NCBI RefSeq assembly: GCF_025446935.1
Contig: NZ_JAOEGN010000003.1
Coordinates: 62,001 to 126,000 of the forward strand
From: Paracholeplasma vituli
Lineage (GTDB): Bacteria > Bacillota_I > Bacilli_A > Acholeplasmatales > UBA5453
Length of the DNA: 64,000 bases
Reading direction: 5' to 3'
In this document: one piece after another, positions 63,521-64,000 of the stretch
How the letters are laid out: each line of letters begins with the position of its first letter
Position numbering within the stretch: position 1 is the first letter of the stretch
Notes under the pieces: model-generated
What the model was told of the DNA's origin: nothing
The model's database searches: none
Seen by the model: only the letters and a program-made list of their open reading frames with translations
Translations under genes and position numbers: made by a program

Positions 63521-64000
63521 TTATTTTAAGAATGAATCGAAAGAGTCTTCTTCGTCTTTCTTTTCTGTGAATTCTGCATCCACAGTTTCTTCTTTATTAC
63601 CAACTAAGCTAATATAGAACTCAGCAGTAGCAGCTTGAACATATGGTCCAACCCAGATTGCTGCAATACCTAGTGTGACAATTACAAGTAAATACCAACC
63701 GATAAAGGATAAGTGTAAAATGAATAAGTCCATCTTAGAACCTTTCATCAAACGTTGAGACTCATCTAATGCTTCGGTAGCGGTCATTTGTGGATTTTCA
63801 GCCATTAAATAGGTTGACATCGAATAAGCAAGTGCCTTAATAATCCCTGGAATGATGAATAATAATGACCAAAGAATAATGAATAATGTTTGTAGTAACG
63901 AAAGTACTAAACTGTTTGCGAAAGAATTCTTGAAGCCATCAAATAATCTTTCAAACATTGGATTCTTGCTTCTTACAAAATCGATATAATAGCCCGCTAG
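63521..64000 (-). CDS. DUF975-family membrane protein, truncated by the window edge
   Basis: The frame is open from the right edge of the window (no stop from 64000), reading LAGYYIDFVRSKNPMFERLFDGFKN at its visible N-terminal end, which is the conserved DUF975 stretch (partly quoted). At least three TM helices follow, then an acidic C-terminal tail. The ATG at 63958 is therefore internal. The function is unknown; about 160 residues are visible. Confidence 0.8.
   Translation of the reverse strand, partial: LAGYYIDFVRSKNPMFERLFDGFKNSFANSLVLSLLQTLFIILWSLLFIIPGIIKALAYSMSTYLMAENPQMTATEALDESQRLMKGSKMDLFILHLSFIGWYLLVIVTLGIAAIWVGPYVQAATAEFYISLVGNKEETVDAEFTEKKDEEDSFDSFLK

Overview
The window is AT-rich, densely packed chromosomal DNA from a low-GC Firmicute or Mollicute-type bacterium. 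I read it as most likely an Acholeplasma-like or Izemoplasma-like lineage. Genes follow the standard code: UGA terminates many of them (GH3 glucosidase, TetR-operon genes, feoB) and is not seen as a sense codon. PolC is the Gram-positive type, ProRS is the short bacterial/archaeal-type form, and no cell-wall synthesis genes occur. No phage, insertion sequence or CRISPR array was seen. The species is an inference from gene content only.

Region by region. 1-2.5 kb: the end of an F-type ATP synthase operon (atpG partial, atpD, atpC), then a small inverted-repeat element. 2.6-9.2 kb: an MMPL/RND-like exporter divergent from an operon of a TetR regulator, a GH3 glycosidase, an alpha/beta hydrolase and an HMA metal-binding protein, which ends in two decayed zinc-ribbon membrane genes. 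9.2-11.1 kb: acpP, then a PII-like protein coupled to a CPA2 antiporter. 11.2-24.8 kb: leuS, the ytqA-ytqB (mnmM) pair, a DUF1189 protein, polC, a Bax-inhibitor-like protein, and pheST under a phenylalanine T-box. 24.9-31.5 kb: an unknown membrane protein, rlmN-rsgA-rpe-thiN, rpmB, a FakA/YloV-like protein and tRNA-Leu. 31.8-39.3 kb: a DUF402 phosphatase, an ArAE-type membrane protein, a four-tRNA cluster (Asp-Arg-Pro-Gly), an M50-like membrane peptidase, speA-speB for putrescine, and tRNA-Thr. 39.3-46.2 kb: a heterodimeric ABC exporter with one degenerate ATP site, a GH13 glucosidase with a GPH-family sugar symporter, and a cold-shock protein. 46.3-49 kb: a lysine riboswitch in front of an amino-acid ABC transporter whose permease gene carries a frameshift. 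49-54.6 kb: a Fic protein, an MFS transporter, cvfB-proS and a second CPA2 antiporter. 54.6-64 kb: a yybP-ykoY (Mn2+) riboswitch with a P-type ATPase, the feoA-feoB-Cys-rich-protein iron operon, yidD, an EF-G paralogue, a ComF-like zinc-ribbon fragment, hpf, and a partial DUF975 membrane protein.

Most genes are housekeeping. The best second-look items are the three RNA switches (T-box, lysine, Mn2+), the PII-like/CPA2 antiporter pair, the eroding zinc-ribbon gene pair, the split lysine permease, the EF-G paralogue with a changed G3 motif, and the 126-bp inverted-repeat element. I did not find a clear new multi-gene defence or metabolic system. The closest candidate for something undescribed is the PII-like-controlled antiporter.
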